Positions 27,780 to 36,866 of a stretch of DNA of 64,000 bases are shown one piece after another (position 1 is the first letter of the stretch; every line of letters starts with the position of its first letter). The stretch is from Schaalia turicensis ACS-279-V-Col4 (GTDB lineage Bacteria > Actinomycetota > Actinomycetes > Actinomycetales > Actinomycetaceae): positions 319,003 through 383,002 of the forward strand of contig NZ_JH815208.1 in the NCBI RefSeq assembly GCF_000296505.1, given 5' to 3'. Below the pieces are notes generated by a model. The model did no database searches, had not been told where the DNA came from, and saw nothing but the letters and a program-made list of their open reading frames with translations. Made by a program: the position numbers and the translations under genes.

Positions 27780-28397
27780 TCAGGGGGCAAGAGCGCCGTG
27801 CAGATCATCGCGGGACGCAAGGTGCCTGACGATTCGCGCACAAGCGTGAGCATCGGAACCCGCTTCGTGGTGATTCAGACTAAAGGTCGGGTCACATTCG
27901 TGAAGAACAGTCGGCAACGCGTAATTTTCGAGGCCCGGAAGCATTCGTCGTGCCGTCAAATACGAGCAGAAAAAATGCTGGGGCAAAGAAAGTGTCCCAA
28001 AGTAGTCGTCCAAGTCTTTCCAGACTCGAGCGTCGAACGTCGCGTTATGAGCGTAGACGGGGAGATCGCCAACGAAGCGTGCGATCTGGTCAGCGATCTG
28101 ATCCCACATTGGAGCCGTCGCTACTTGACGCGGGCCGATTCCGTGAAGCCATGTGAATTCGAACCGGCTATAACCCTGCGGGGGCTGAATGAAGGTCGAG
28201 AATTCGTCAGTCACCTGCCCGTCTTCCATTTTCACCAATGCCACCTGGCAGGCGGAGACTCCGCCACCGCGATTAGCAGTTTCGAAATCGACGGCAACAA
28301 AAGACGGTTGCGTCAAGAAGTGCAGGTTGGGAATGTATTTCGCATTAAAAGGCCGGCGCGACCGTATTCTCTGTTCACTCAGTGTCAGCACCCCCAT
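27780..28397 (-). CDS. DEDDh 3'-5' exonuclease (DnaQ-like)
   Basis: Predicted stand-alone 3'-5' exonuclease of 205 residues. Exo I is FVAVDFETANRG (D and E ligands), Exo II VYAHNATFDARVW (D), and Exo III HHEAGSDAHACARIV with the H...D pair of the DEDDh class. HGIGP matches the HGI motif typical of polymerase III epsilon-like proteins. Its ATG lies inside the 3' end of the GH13 gene (23-base overlap), so it is probably translated by coupling. Role in repair or RNA trimming cannot be told. Confidence 0.85.
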   Translation of the reverse strand: MGVLTLSEQRIRSRRPFNAKYIPNLHFLTQPSFVAVDFETANRGGGVSACQVALVKMEDGQVTDEFSTFIQPPQGYSRFEFTWLHGIGPRQVATAPMWDQIADQIARFVGDLPVYAHNATFDARVWKDLDDYFGTLSLPQHFFCSYLTARRMLPGLENYALPTVLHECDPTFSLNHHEAGSDAHACARIVRHLASRDDLHGALAP

Positions 28398-30096
28398 TCA
28401 GTGACCACCAGGATGTTGAGTCGGCGGGCAAACACCACGTGCGAGAATCAAAATCGGTGCCATCAGCCAGTGACATTCCGTTATCCAACAGGTGCACGTC
28501 ACAGTCGGCAACCGCAGTATTCAGGAGCATCTGGGCACCTTGAGGGACCTGGACCTCAACATCTTCTCCACCTGTATTCGTCGCGCAGAACAGTCTTCCC
28601 GCGCTGAACGCCAGAACTTCTTCGGGAACCTGATCAGCCCAGTGCACACGGTGCGCTGACCCAACAAGTTGGCGTCGGAGTCCACCCAATCGCATGTACA
28701 AAGACAGCATCGATGTTGGATCCTCACCTTGTTCGTCACGTGCCCACGCTCGAAATTCTTCAGGTTGAGGTAGCCACGGAGCAGAAGCCCCATCGGGCCC
28801 AAAACCCATTGACGATCCGCGCTTCTTCCACGGCAGGGGGACGCGACAGCCATCGCGGCCTCGTTGCTGGCCATTCGTGCGAATCCACATCGGGTCTTGC
28901 CTGGCCCAATCGGGAAGATCGAGTACTTCTGGAAGTCCGAGTTCTTCACCCTGATACACGTAGACCGTTCCCGGCAGAGCGAAAAGCAACGCGGTTGCTG
29001 CGCGCGCACGACGCTTGCCCAGCGCAGTATTCACGGGAGTATCTCGACGGGCATCTGCCAGCATGTCGAAAGGATCGGGGTCTTTGTCGATGCGTTCCTG
29101 ACCCAAGCGGGTAACCAGGCGGTGAACATCATGGTTCGCCAACGCCCACGCGGGCCCATCTTCTTGCCCGGCAACCGCGAAGGATTGCTCAATCGAGCGA
29201 CGCAACCTATACGCAAACCAAGGCTGAACCAGCAGGTCAAACGCAAATGACTGCTGAAGATGCCCAGGAGCTGTAAAACGAGTGAAAACCTCGGGATCAT
29301 TGACCCACGCTTCGCCGACAAAATACTTCGGCGGATCGTAGGATTCGGCAAGCTGACGCCACTGGCTATAGATTTCGAAGAGCTCCGGCTGGGTCCACAA
29401 ACCCGATTGGTCCGCGTGCGTACCGCGCGGAATCGGAAGGGACTTCACCATGCCGTGTGCAACATCGATACGGAACCCGTCGACTCCACGGTCAAACCAG
29501 AATCGCAGAATATCGAGGAATTCGGTGCGGACATCCGGGTTGCGCCAGTTGAAATCAGGTTGCGTAGAATCAAAGAGATGCAGATACCACTGAGGGTTTT
29601 CGGTCCCATCGTCTAAGCGATCCCAGGCTGAGCCACCGAAAACCGACGGCCAGTCATTCGGTGGCTGACTCCCGTCACCTTCCCCGTCGGCAAAGATAAA
29701 ACGATCGCGTTCGGGTGAGCCGGGACCTGCGGAAGTAGCGTCGATGAACCACTGGTGTTCGCTGGAACAGTGGTTGGGGACGATATCCATCAGCACGCGA
29801 ATATCCCGCGTGTGAGCGTGCGCGACCAGCTGATCGAAATCGGCCAGAGTTCCATAGTCGGGCAAAATCTGACGATAATCCGCAATGTCGTAGCCGTGGT
29901 CGTGTTGCGGAGATAGATAGCAGGGGTTCAGCCAAATCGCGTTAACGCCCAGCTTCGCCAGATCGTCCAGCGACTGCGTAACCCCCGGCAGGTCACCAAT
30001 CCCGTCGCCGTTCGAGTCACGAAATGAGCGGACATAGACCTGATATGCGACCGCACCGCGCCACCATGCTCCATTGTGTTCCTGGTGAGCAGTCAT
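28375..30096 (-). CDS. GH13 alpha-glucosidase
   Basis: Intracellular alpha-glucosidase or related exo-acting GH13 enzyme of 573 residues. Motifs: WRGAVAYQVYVRSFRDSNGDGIGDL at the start, VLMDIVPNHCSSEH (region I), GFRIDVAHGM with the nucleophile Asp (II), YFVGEAWV with the acid/base Glu (III) and ALANHDVHRL with the third Asp (IV). This resembles actinobacterial GH13_30-type glucosidases; oligo-1,6-glucosidase or trehalose-phosphate hydrolase activity are alternatives. ATG 30096 has GGGGG five bases ahead. No signal peptide. Confidence 0.9.
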   Translation of the reverse strand: MTAHQEHNGAWWRGAVAYQVYVRSFRDSNGDGIGDLPGVTQSLDDLAKLGVNAIWLNPCYLSPQHDHGYDIADYRQILPDYGTLADFDQLVAHAHTRDIRVLMDIVPNHCSSEHQWFIDATSAGPGSPERDRFIFADGEGDGSQPPNDWPSVFGGSAWDRLDDGTENPQWYLHLFDSTQPDFNWRNPDVRTEFLDILRFWFDRGVDGFRIDVAHGMVKSLPIPRGTHADQSGLWTQPELFEIYSQWRQLAESYDPPKYFVGEAWVNDPEVFTRFTAPGHLQQSFAFDLLVQPWFAYRLRRSIEQSFAVAGQEDGPAWALANHDVHRLVTRLGQERIDKDPDPFDMLADARRDTPVNTALGKRRARAATALLFALPGTVYVYQGEELGLPEVLDLPDWARQDPMWIRTNGQQRGRDGCRVPLPWKKRGSSMGFGPDGASAPWLPQPEEFRAWARDEQGEDPTSMLSLYMRLGGLRRQLVGSAHRVHWADQVPEEVLAFSAGRLFCATNTGGEDVEVQVPQGAQMLLNTAVADCDVHLLDNGMSLADGTDFDSRTWCLPADSTSWWSLNGGADTE

Positions 30097-30179
30097 TCCG
30101 ACCCCCGATCTGATAGTCCCGTTGTGCTCCGCGCACTCCACTATTGTCCATCAGACCATGGAGAAACCGAATTTCGTTG

Positions 30180-30872
30180 TTACGGGCGCCAGTTCCGATC
30201 CGATGCGGGAGCACCGTATCGCTCGAACAGATCCGTGGGTCGAGCGGTTCCGTCGTCGAATCCCAGTAGCGTCATATCCGCCATCACTATCGACGAGGCC
30301 GCACCCGTTTCGCTCATGTCCAGAGCATCTGCGGATATAGAGTTCTGGTCTGTCTGCCCCGCTGTGTCACAGTCGGCATCGGCTAGAACCTGCGCCATAA
30401 TACGACCGCGGATAGCGAGTGGAGCTAATTCACCGTTGTCCCAGACAGCTTGGGTCGCCCCATCAAGGATCTCTCTCAAGTCATCTTCTTGGCACTCAGC
30501 TCCGTCGGTATCAACCGTGACATCGAAGGTCACCAGCGCCGGTTTCCCGAAGCCTTCCCCCACGTTCACCGACACATCGAAGTGAATGTCTTTCCCGCAT
30601 TTTTCAGTAAGAGCATCATCGATCCCCGCTTCGATCAAAGTTTCAAAACGGTCTGATCGGCCTCGTCGACGTGTCGGCTTCATTGCGCGAAAGGCGATAC
30701 CTGCACCCAACGCGCCAACGCCCAAGACCCCGATCAGCAGAGGGCTTCCGATCTGCGGAATCTGAGATTTCTTGCCGTTGCCGGCTGAAGGTATGCTCTG
30801 GCGCGACATGGCAGCCATCCGCATTCTCCGTCCGATTTTGGACAATTCTGAGCCTGTGGATTCACTCGTCAT
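30180..30872 (-). CDS. Hydrolase-linked protein with one membrane helix
   Basis: Unrecognised 230-residue protein. Residues 1-35 are basic, residues about 40-60 (IGSPLLIGVLGVGALGAGIAF) form one membrane helix followed by RAMKPTRRRGRSDR, and the remaining 160 residues are soluble and acidic (FDVSVNVGEGFGKPALVTFDVTVDTDG). The charge pattern suggests the C-terminus could face either side. ATG 30872 is chosen from AAGGA 6-7 bases upstream. It starts inside the last codons of the upstream alpha/beta hydrolase, so it is a coupled partner of that enzyme. No family assigned. Confidence 0.65.
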   Translation of the reverse strand: MTSESTGSELSKIGRRMRMAAMSRQSIPSAGNGKKSQIPQIGSPLLIGVLGVGALGAGIAFRAMKPTRRRGRSDRFETLIEAGIDDALTEKCGKDIHFDVSVNVGEGFGKPALVTFDVTVDTDGAECQEDDLREILDGATQAVWDNGELAPLAIRGRIMAQVLADADCDTAGQTDQNSISADALDMSETGAASSIVMADMTLLGFDDGTARPTDLFERYGAPASDRNWRP

Positions 30873-32358
30873 TGGGTGTCCTTTCCAGGGAGGGGAAGTC
30901 ATTCACTCTCGATGTGAGTAGCGCCCCTTCATCGGAGTCACTGGATGCAACTGAAACGGTGGCGCGCGATGAGGAGGGTGGCCACGAGACATCGAATTCC
31001 ACGGGAGTGACGGAATCGTCTTTTGCAAGCGTTACCACCGGGTCGAATGTCTCAAAAGAGGTCGGCGTTGTGACGTCCTGCCAGATTTCGTAAAACATGA
31101 CGCGCGTGACCTCGTCATCTTGAGGAAGAAAATCCTGTAGTGCGGCAACAGCGGACGCGGTTCGACCCCACGGATTGACCTTCACCATGCGCTCCAACTG
31201 ACGCGCTGTTTCGGTGTACGTTGCCGACGAATGGGCGTAATAGAGAGGCTGGCGGCGCGGCCGCACCAACTTACGACCGATCGTGACTCGGTGATCGGCC
31301 TGACGCGCCGGAGTCCCATCCATCGACGGGATAACGTCCTGGTCGTGAGCCAGCGACACCATGGTGACATCCGGGCGAATCCGATACCTGCGCGCCGGTG
31401 CTCCCGTCGCCAGAATTGCTTGCACGTCGAGGCCGGCCGTCTTGGGATTCATCGACGCCAACACAGTCGCAATCAATCCCCCCTGCGAATGACCGCAGAT
31501 CAACACCGGTTCCGTTGCGTACTCTTGCGGGTTAAGCCCATCGCGTTTCATTGCATCGTGGATCGCCATGACAAGCCCACTGCGCATATTCGATTCGATA
31601 CCGATCATTTCGCGGATGTTTGATTCCATATCCGCGGGATTCGCGTTCGATTCGAAGTCCATATGCGCCGTTCCGGGCAGGGATACCAGCCATCTGCGGG
31701 CTTCCCCTTCACCGACGCGGGTTATTTTCACCGTGTTCCCGTCGGTCATCGACCAGTACATGTCGTCAATATCGGCACATAGATCGCCCAGACTCTGGGG
31801 GGCTTGCCAGCGACGAAGTGCAGCTGTGGCGTGTCCGGCTGGGGGATCAATGGACGAGGCTTCGGCTGAATCTGCGATCACTTGGGCGTGAACAGGGCCG
31901 GAATGAATGTAGCCCACGGCCGTTCCGATCGACAGCATTCCGGTCATCAATGTGTCGTATGCGCGTTTGGGAACAAGGGGAAGTGCTTGAGCTGCTCGTT
32001 TCCCCATTGGACTATCGGGTTCAAGGGCGATACGAGCACGCATTACCGTCTTTGCCACGTGGGAAACGGCCTGCGCACTACCGGCGAGGAAGCGGACGAA
32101 GAGCGTATCAAGACCGGGTTCGTCGAAGAAAAGGCGTTGCGAGCGCTCAGATGAATCGTCGCCCATCGATTGAGAGGCGTGGCGAGCTTTTTGTCGCATC
32201 TCTTCAGAGAGGGCGGGTAGTTCTGATACAAGACCTAATGCTCCGGAGGCAAGGAGTGCTGGCACCAAAGGAATCAGGCGCATGGCGGTGTAAGCGGGAG
32301 AAAACGACTGGGGAACACGGCGAGGCGCATAGATGCGTGGTGTACGACGATGCGCCAT
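30862..32358 (-). CDS. Alpha/beta hydrolase, paralogue of the 18.7-20.3 kb enzyme
   Basis: Serine hydrolase of 498 residues. S291 lies in VLICGHSQGGLIATVLAS. The segment before it (LVSLPGTAH..., ANPADMESNIREMIGIESNMRSGLVMAI) aligns with VIRGTQKW..., NPQDMLTNFEGVAGRESDQSRAVLEAM of the first hydrolase, so the two are paralogues. Candidate Asp in SLAHDQDVIPSMDG and His in YYAHSSATYTETA. An N-terminal hydrophobic segment (AMRLIPLVPALLASGALGL) may anchor or export it. Upstream lies the promoter region shared with csoR. Substrate unknown. Confidence 0.75.
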   Translation of the reverse strand: MAHRRTPRIYAPRRVPQSFSPAYTAMRLIPLVPALLASGALGLVSELPALSEEMRQKARHASQSMGDDSSERSQRLFFDEPGLDTLFVRFLAGSAQAVSHVAKTVMRARIALEPDSPMGKRAAQALPLVPKRAYDTLMTGMLSIGTAVGYIHSGPVHAQVIADSAEASSIDPPAGHATAALRRWQAPQSLGDLCADIDDMYWSMTDGNTVKITRVGEGEARRWLVSLPGTAHMDFESNANPADMESNIREMIGIESNMRSGLVMAIHDAMKRDGLNPQEYATEPVLICGHSQGGLIATVLASMNPKTAGLDVQAILATGAPARRYRIRPDVTMVSLAHDQDVIPSMDGTPARQADHRVTIGRKLVRPRRQPLYYAHSSATYTETARQLERMVKVNPWGRTASAVAALQDFLPQDDEVTRVMFYEIWQDVTTPTSFETFDPVVTLAKDDSVTPVEFDVSWPPSSSRATVSVASSDSDEGALLTSRVNDFPSLERTPNDE

Positions 32359-32487
32359 GGCTTCTCCTTTCCCCGCGGTTCCTTATCTTTCAAGCGTAGT
32401 GCGGTCAGCAAAAGGCGCAATCGGGGACAACCCCTGTTTATTTGCCTGTTCCCTGAGTTCCACACGTACCGTGGCAGATTTCAGCCA

Positions 32488-32516
32488 TTGACACCCATAC
32501 CCCCTAGGGGTATCTT
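32488..32516 (+). promoter_or_regulatory. csoR promoter with CsoR operator
   Basis: TTGACA at 32488-32493 and TATCTT at 32511-32516, spaced by 17 bases. ATACCCC-CTA-GGGGTAT (32497-32513) fills the spacer. G/C-run palindromes of the form TACCCC..GGGGTA are the known CsoR operator type. A copper-free CsoR bound here would cover both promoter boxes. A close relative of this site lies at 59329-59344. Confidence 0.88.
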
Positions 32517-32548
32517 CGTTTTAGAAGGACAAGCAGGAAAGGCGACCC

Positions 32549-32833
32549 ATGGCATACGGATATTCAGCCTCCACTGACCGTTATCTGGCCAGACTCCGCC
32601 GTATTGAAGGACAGGTTCGCGGACTCCAGCGCATGGTTAGCGAAAACGAGTACTGCATCGACATCATTACGCAGATGTCCGCCGTCCAATCAGCGCTTAA
32701 TTCCGTTGCCATCGGCCTGCTGGAAGACCACATGAACCACTGCGTCGTCCACGCCGCCAAAGAATCCGACGAAGCCGCGCACGAAAAGATTGAAGAGGCC
32801 ACCAAGGCAATCGCCCGGCTCATCAAGTCCTGA
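32549..32833 (+). CDS. csoR: Copper-sensing repressor CsoR
   Basis: A 94-residue all-helical repressor that leaves DNA when it binds Cu(I). The three copper ligands are present with classic numbering: C36 (NEYCIDI), H61 and C65 (EDHMNHCV). RLRRIEGQVRGLQRM at 15-29 is the family signature. It heads csoR-copZ-copA on one strand and has its operator within its own promoter, so it is autoregulated and controls copper efflux. Confidence 0.97.
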   Translation: MAYGYSASTDRYLARLRRIEGQVRGLQRMVSENEYCIDIITQMSAVQSALNSVAIGLLEDHMNHCVVHAAKESDEAAHEKIEEATKAIARLIKS

Positions 32834-32878
32834 ACCACCTACTTTGCACGATCCAGCCACAACAACAAGGAGAACGCC

Positions 32879-33124
32879 ATGACCATGGAAATCGATCGCA
32901 CCGTTGAACTCGCCGTTAATGGCCTGACCTGCGGACACTGCGTCCAGTCCGTCACCGAGGAACTATCCGACGTTGCCGGCGTGAAGAACGTTGACGTCAT
33001 CCTCAACTCCGGTGCCACCTCCAAGGTCACCCTCGTGTCCGACGTTGCCCTTGACGATGATGTCCTGCGTGAAGCCGTGTCCGAAGCAGGCTTCGAGCTG
33101 GTCGGCATCACCCGCGACTTCTGA
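32879..33124 (+). CDS. copZ: Copper chaperone, HMA domain
   Basis: An 81-residue heavy-metal-associated domain protein. The metal motif is GLTCGHC with C18 and C21. SVTEELSDVAGVKNVDV and AVSEAGFEL are typical helix/strand elements. It should carry Cu(I) to CopA or CsoR in the cytoplasm. AAGGAG lies six bases before ATG 32879. GHC rather than ASC is common in actinobacterial chaperones. It is followed by a 204-base gap to copA. Confidence 0.95.
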   Translation: MTMEIDRTVELAVNGLTCGHCVQSVTEELSDVAGVKNVDVILNSGATSKVTLVSDVALDDDVLREAVSEAGFELVGITRDF

Positions 33125-33134
33125 GACCCTCGGA

Positions 33135-33151
33135 CGCGGGCGATGCCCGCG
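33135..33151 (+). terminator. Hairpin between copZ and copA
   Basis: CGCGGGC-GAT-GCCCGCG, a 7-bp GC stem starting 11 bases after the copZ stop, with no T-run. It could act as a partial terminator or RNA-stability element, reducing copA relative to copZ. The remaining 170 bases up to copA are GC-rich and show no gene or clear promoter. Confidence 0.4.
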
Positions 33152-33328
33152 CCCGACCTCGTTCCTCAAAACTGGCCGGCACGTGGCCCAACATAACGCG
33201 CCACGTCCTCGACCACCTCCCTTCCGCGCCCGGACACCCACGACCGCCCGCGGGCACGCCACCAGTCGGCATGCCCACACACTCAGCCTTCGTGGCACGT
33301 CCCGGCAAGCGGACAAGGAAAGACAACC

Positions 33329-35881
33329 GTGTCCATATCCTCCACTCTTCAGTCCGTCGCCCCCGTTTCCGACTCCTATAATTCCGAGGGCACAACCCAC
33401 ATCGGCGAAGGCGTCAAAGTTCATGCGCAGGATCTCAAGCGCCGACTGATCATCTGCATCCCTTTCTGGCTGATTGCCATGCTTTTGTCGATGGTGCCCG
33501 CCTGGCAGTTCGTCGGCTGGCAGTGGGTTGTCGCCATTGCGTCGATCCCCGTCACCACTTGGGGTGCATGGGCCTTCCACAAGGCAGCCTTTGCGGCTGG
33601 ACGCCACGGATCAACAACGATGGACACCCTGGTGGCACTGGGCGTCACTGCGTCCTCCCTGTGGAGCTGGTGGGCTCTCCTCTTCGGTGGTGCAGGCGAA
33701 CTCGGCATGCGCATGTCGATGACTCTCTTCCCACGCGCAGCCACGGCCACACATCACGCGGAAATCTATTTCGAGGGCGCCTGCACGATCACCGTCTTCC
33801 TTCTGACCGGACGGTGGATGGAAGCGCGCGCCCGATACCGCGCCGGCAACGCACTGCGAGCGCTGCTTGAATTCGGCGCAAAGGAAGCGACGAAGATCGA
33901 AGTCGATCCCGCCACCGGCGAGCGTCACGAAGTGGTTGTTCCGGCAGCATCTTTGCAGGTCGGCGACATGTTCATTGTTCGGCCCGGCGAGAAGGTGGCC
34001 ACGGACGGCATCGTTGTTGAAGGCCAGTCCGCACTCGACACTTCCTTGCTAACCGGCGAATCTGTGCCCGAAGATATCAGCGTGGGCGACGAGGTCACCG
34101 GCGCGACGATCAACACGTGGGGCACCCTCGCGGTCAAGGCAACCCGAGTCGGAGCCGACACTACTTTTGCTCGCATCGGCGCGATGGTGAGCCAAGCGCA
34201 GGCCAGTAAAGCCCCTGTTCAGCGACTTGCCGACCGTCTTTCCGGAGTCTTCGTTCCGGTCGTCATCGGCATCGCACTGGCGACTTTGATCGGCTGGCTG
34301 ATCGCTGGAGCATCCCTGCAAGCAGCCTTCACCGCCGGCGTTGCCGTGCTGGTTGTCGCCTGCCCATGCGCACTCGGCTTGGCGACTCCGACCGCTCTTA
34401 TGGTGGGATCCGGTCGCGCATCCCAGCTGGGTATCGTCATCAAATCCGCCGAAACGCTGGAGCAGACGCGAACGATCGACACGATCGTTCTGGATAAGAC
34501 CGGCACCGTCACCACCGGCAAGATGTCGCTGGAAAGCATCGTTGCTCCACCAGAGTCGAACGGCGACCGGCTATCGGAAGATATAATCCTCAGCCTTGCT
34601 GCCGCGGTTGAGTCTGCGTCCGAGCACCCTATTGCTCGCGCCATTGTCAGCGGTGCGAGCGCGCGGGGAGTCGCGCCCTCGTCGATTCGCGGATTCTCGA
34701 ACCACGCAGGACTTGGTGTATCTGCGCTGGTAGACACCCCTTCCGGTGGCGATTCGCTGGTGTTGGTTGGACGCGCGTCATGGCTGGATTCCCTGGGCGT
34801 CACCATTCCGTACGAGGTCGAGTCTGCAGTTGCCACCGCCGAAGCAAGTGGCGCGACCGCAATCATGATCGCCCAGACTGGCCAGTGGAGTGATTCCAAC
34901 GAGGCCGGCCACGCTCACTCAGCCACCGCAGTAGAATCGGTGGCCGACTCTTCCACCTCCGAGTCGGCAGAAACTTCGCTTGACATCCCCGGCTTGACCG
35001 CGCCCGCTCCTCTGGCCACGATCACTATGAACGTCCAGGGCATGACGTGCGCGTCGTGTGTGCGCAGGGTCGAGAGGAAGCTCGGCACACTCGACGGTGT
35101 CAGTGCCTCGGTGAACCTTGCGACCGAGTCCGCGACGATCACGCTGACCAAACCGCACACGGATGAAGAACTCGAAACCATCGTCAACAACGCGGGATAC
35201 CAAGGAACCGTGCTTTGGCGAACCGACGTATCTGCGTCAGAGACGTCGATGTCAGCGAACACCGAAGAGAAGACGACCTCCGCTCAGAGGATCCTGCCGG
35301 AGCGTATTGAAGGCTACGCGTACGGTGTTCTGGTTGTTCGTGACACCGTGAAGGACACGTCTAAGACCGCAATCGAGCAGTTCAAGGGATTGGGTATTGA
35401 GCCGATCCTACTGACCGGAGACAACGAGGCAGCCGCTCAACATGTTGCTCAGCAAGTTGGTATTTCGCGCGTTATTTCGCAGGTTATGCCGGAAAAGAAG
35501 TTCGACATCATCAAGGGATTGCAGGATGAGGGACGCGTTGTCGCCATGGTTGGCGACGGCATAAACGACGCTGCGGCACTTGCTCAGGCGGGCACCCATG
35601 GCCTGGGGATCGCTATGGGATCAGGGACCGATGTTGCGATCGAGGTCGCCGACGTTACGTTGGTCAATTCCGACTTGACCAGCGCAGCCACTGCCATCCG
35701 CATTTCGCGCCGTACCCTGCGCATCATTAAGGGCAATCTGTTCTGGGCATGTGCCTACAACGTTGCAATGATTCCGCTGGCAATCGCCGGCCTGCTGAAC
35801 CCCATGCTTGCGTCGGCTGCAATGGCGTTCTCATCCGTGTTCGTTGTGTTGAATTCGTTGCGTTTGCGTTCAGCACACTAG
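33329..35881 (+). CDS. copA: Cu(I)-exporting P1B ATPase with internal HMA domain
   Basis: ATP-driven copper exporter of 850 residues. Eight predicted membrane helices; CPC at 345-347; YNVAMIP and MAFSS in the last helices, the Cu(I) signature. Actuator motif TGES at 242-245, phosphorylation D389 in DKTGT, SEHPIARA in the N domain, GDGIND at 742-747. Unusually there is no N-terminal metal-binding domain. The HMA domain (GMTCASC, C574 and C577, about residues 565-632) is instead inserted between the last N-domain strand (GATAIMIAQTG, about 508-518) and the return to the P domain (GVLVVRDTVK). Ser/Glu/Ala-rich linkers flank it. The frame is uninterrupted, so this is one polypeptide. Start 33329 (GTG) fits the family. 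Confidence 0.93.
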   Translation: MSISSTLQSVAPVSDSYNSEGTTHIGEGVKVHAQDLKRRLIICIPFWLIAMLLSMVPAWQFVGWQWVVAIASIPVTTWGAWAFHKAAFAAGRHGSTTMDTLVALGVTASSLWSWWALLFGGAGELGMRMSMTLFPRAATATHHAEIYFEGACTITVFLLTGRWMEARARYRAGNALRALLEFGAKEATKIEVDPATGERHEVVVPAASLQVGDMFIVRPGEKVATDGIVVEGQSALDTSLLTGESVPEDISVGDEVTGATINTWGTLAVKATRVGADTTFARIGAMVSQAQASKAPVQRLADRLSGVFVPVVIGIALATLIGWLIAGASLQAAFTAGVAVLVVACPCALGLATPTALMVGSGRASQLGIVIKSAETLEQTRTIDTIVLDKTGTVTTGKMSLESIVAPPESNGDRLSEDIILSLAAAVESASEHPIARAIVSGASARGVAPSSIRGFSNHAGLGVSALVDTPSGGDSLVLVGRASWLDSLGVTIPYEVESAVATAEASGATAIMIAQTGQWSDSNEAGHAHSATAVESVADSSTSESAETSLDIPGLTAPAPLATITMNVQGMTCASCVRRVERKLGTLDGVSASVNLATESATITLTKPHTDEELETIVNNAGYQGTVLWRTDVSASETSMSANTEEKTTSAQRILPERIEGYAYGVLVVRDTVKDTSKTAIEQFKGLGIEPILLTGDNEAAAQHVAQQVGISRVISQVMPEKKFDIIKGLQDEGRVVAMVGDGINDAAALAQAGTHGLGIAMGSGTDVAIEVADVTLVNSDLTSAATAIRISRRTLRIIKGNLFWACAYNVAMIPLAIAGLLNPMLASAAMAFSSVFVVLNSLRLRSAH

Positions 35882-35939
35882 CGGGTCACCACGTGAACAA
35901 CTGTCCTAACAGACTTTGCCAGTGTTTTACACTGTAAGG

Positions 35940-36773
35940 GTGAATCCTCCCAGTCTGCCAGCACGGTCAAACGTCGCCCCTCAACGAGTGGCAGCCATCA
36001 TCCCAGCCCACAATGTTGGCCACGATGTTGCCGGTACTGTGCGCGCATGCCGAGCCATCCCCGGCGTCGATCTGCTGATCGTCGTCGACGATGGGTCCGA
36101 TGACAACACGGGAGCTGCCGCCCGCGCCGCCGGTGCAGTCGTCGTCCGCCATTCTGTGGAACGAGGCCGCGCATCCGCCATCGAGACTGGCGTCAAAGTG
36201 GCCGCGATGCGCGATCGGGCGGATTGGCCTGCGCGCCTTCTTCTTGTTCTGAACGCTGACTTGGGAGATTCGGCGGTTGAGGCTACTGCGCTTGTTGAGT
36301 CCGTGATGAACGGTGAAGCCGACTGCGCGTGTTCTATTCCCGTAGGAATGAGCCTCACGTCGAAATTGGGACGGGCCGCGCGGTTGGCGCGTCGCGTTAT
36401 TCGACGCGCAACCGGCTGGGAACCCGCTTACCCGCTTGCGTCCGTGCGTTGCGTGACACGCGAGGGAATCACGGCAGCTATGCCCTTTATGAACGGGTAC
36501 GGCTTGGAAATTGCGATGACGATTGATGTGCTCAACGCGGGCTTGTCGATCATTGAGATTCCCTGCAGTTTCGAACGCACAGGTGCCGATAAATCATTCG
36601 GCGATTTGAACCCGCGTACGCGCTTCACCGATACGACGATCGCTTCAATTCGCACGGTATTCGGTCGCGTAAAAGCGCGCCACCATCACCCGCACCCGTA
36701 TGCGAATGCTCGCCAGGGTGTTGGAATCCCCTACCCATGCGTTGCACGTGATCGGGAACTCACTGACGCCTAG
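35940..36773 (+). CDS. Family 2 glycosyltransferase
   Basis: A 277-residue GT-A fold glycosyltransferase with RVAAIIPAHNVGHDVAGTV, LLIVVDDGSDDNT and VERGRASAIETGV; VLNADLGD provides the DxD-like site. It resembles soluble GT2 enzymes of polyprenol-phosphate glycosylation but lacks C-terminal membrane helices. Target unknown. The GTG at 35940 is chosen since TACACT (-10-like) ends six bases before it and no ribosome site exists, fitting a leaderless message. A longer start at 35916 is possible. Confidence 0.85.
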   Translation: MNPPSLPARSNVAPQRVAAIIPAHNVGHDVAGTVRACRAIPGVDLLIVVDDGSDDNTGAAARAAGAVVVRHSVERGRASAIETGVKVAAMRDRADWPARLLLVLNADLGDSAVEATALVESVMNGEADCACSIPVGMSLTSKLGRAARLARRVIRRATGWEPAYPLASVRCVTREGITAAMPFMNGYGLEIAMTIDVLNAGLSIIEIPCSFERTGADKSFGDLNPRTRFTDTTIASIRTVFGRVKARHHHPHPYANARQGVGIPYPCVARDRELTDA

Positions 36774-36802
36774 CCGTTCAAGGATTTCAACCGTAAAACT
36801 TG

Positions 36803-36837
36803 GGTGCCCTGCTTGGGAGGATCCCAAGCAGGGCACC
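36803..36837. terminator. Bidirectional terminator GT2/DUF5926
   Basis: GGTGCCCTGCTTGGG and complement, 15-bp stem with a 5-base loop, between two convergent genes. Strong intrinsic-terminator geometry. Confidence 0.9.
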
Positions 36838-36866
36838 ATACGCTTGTCAGCGACTCACACCATCAA

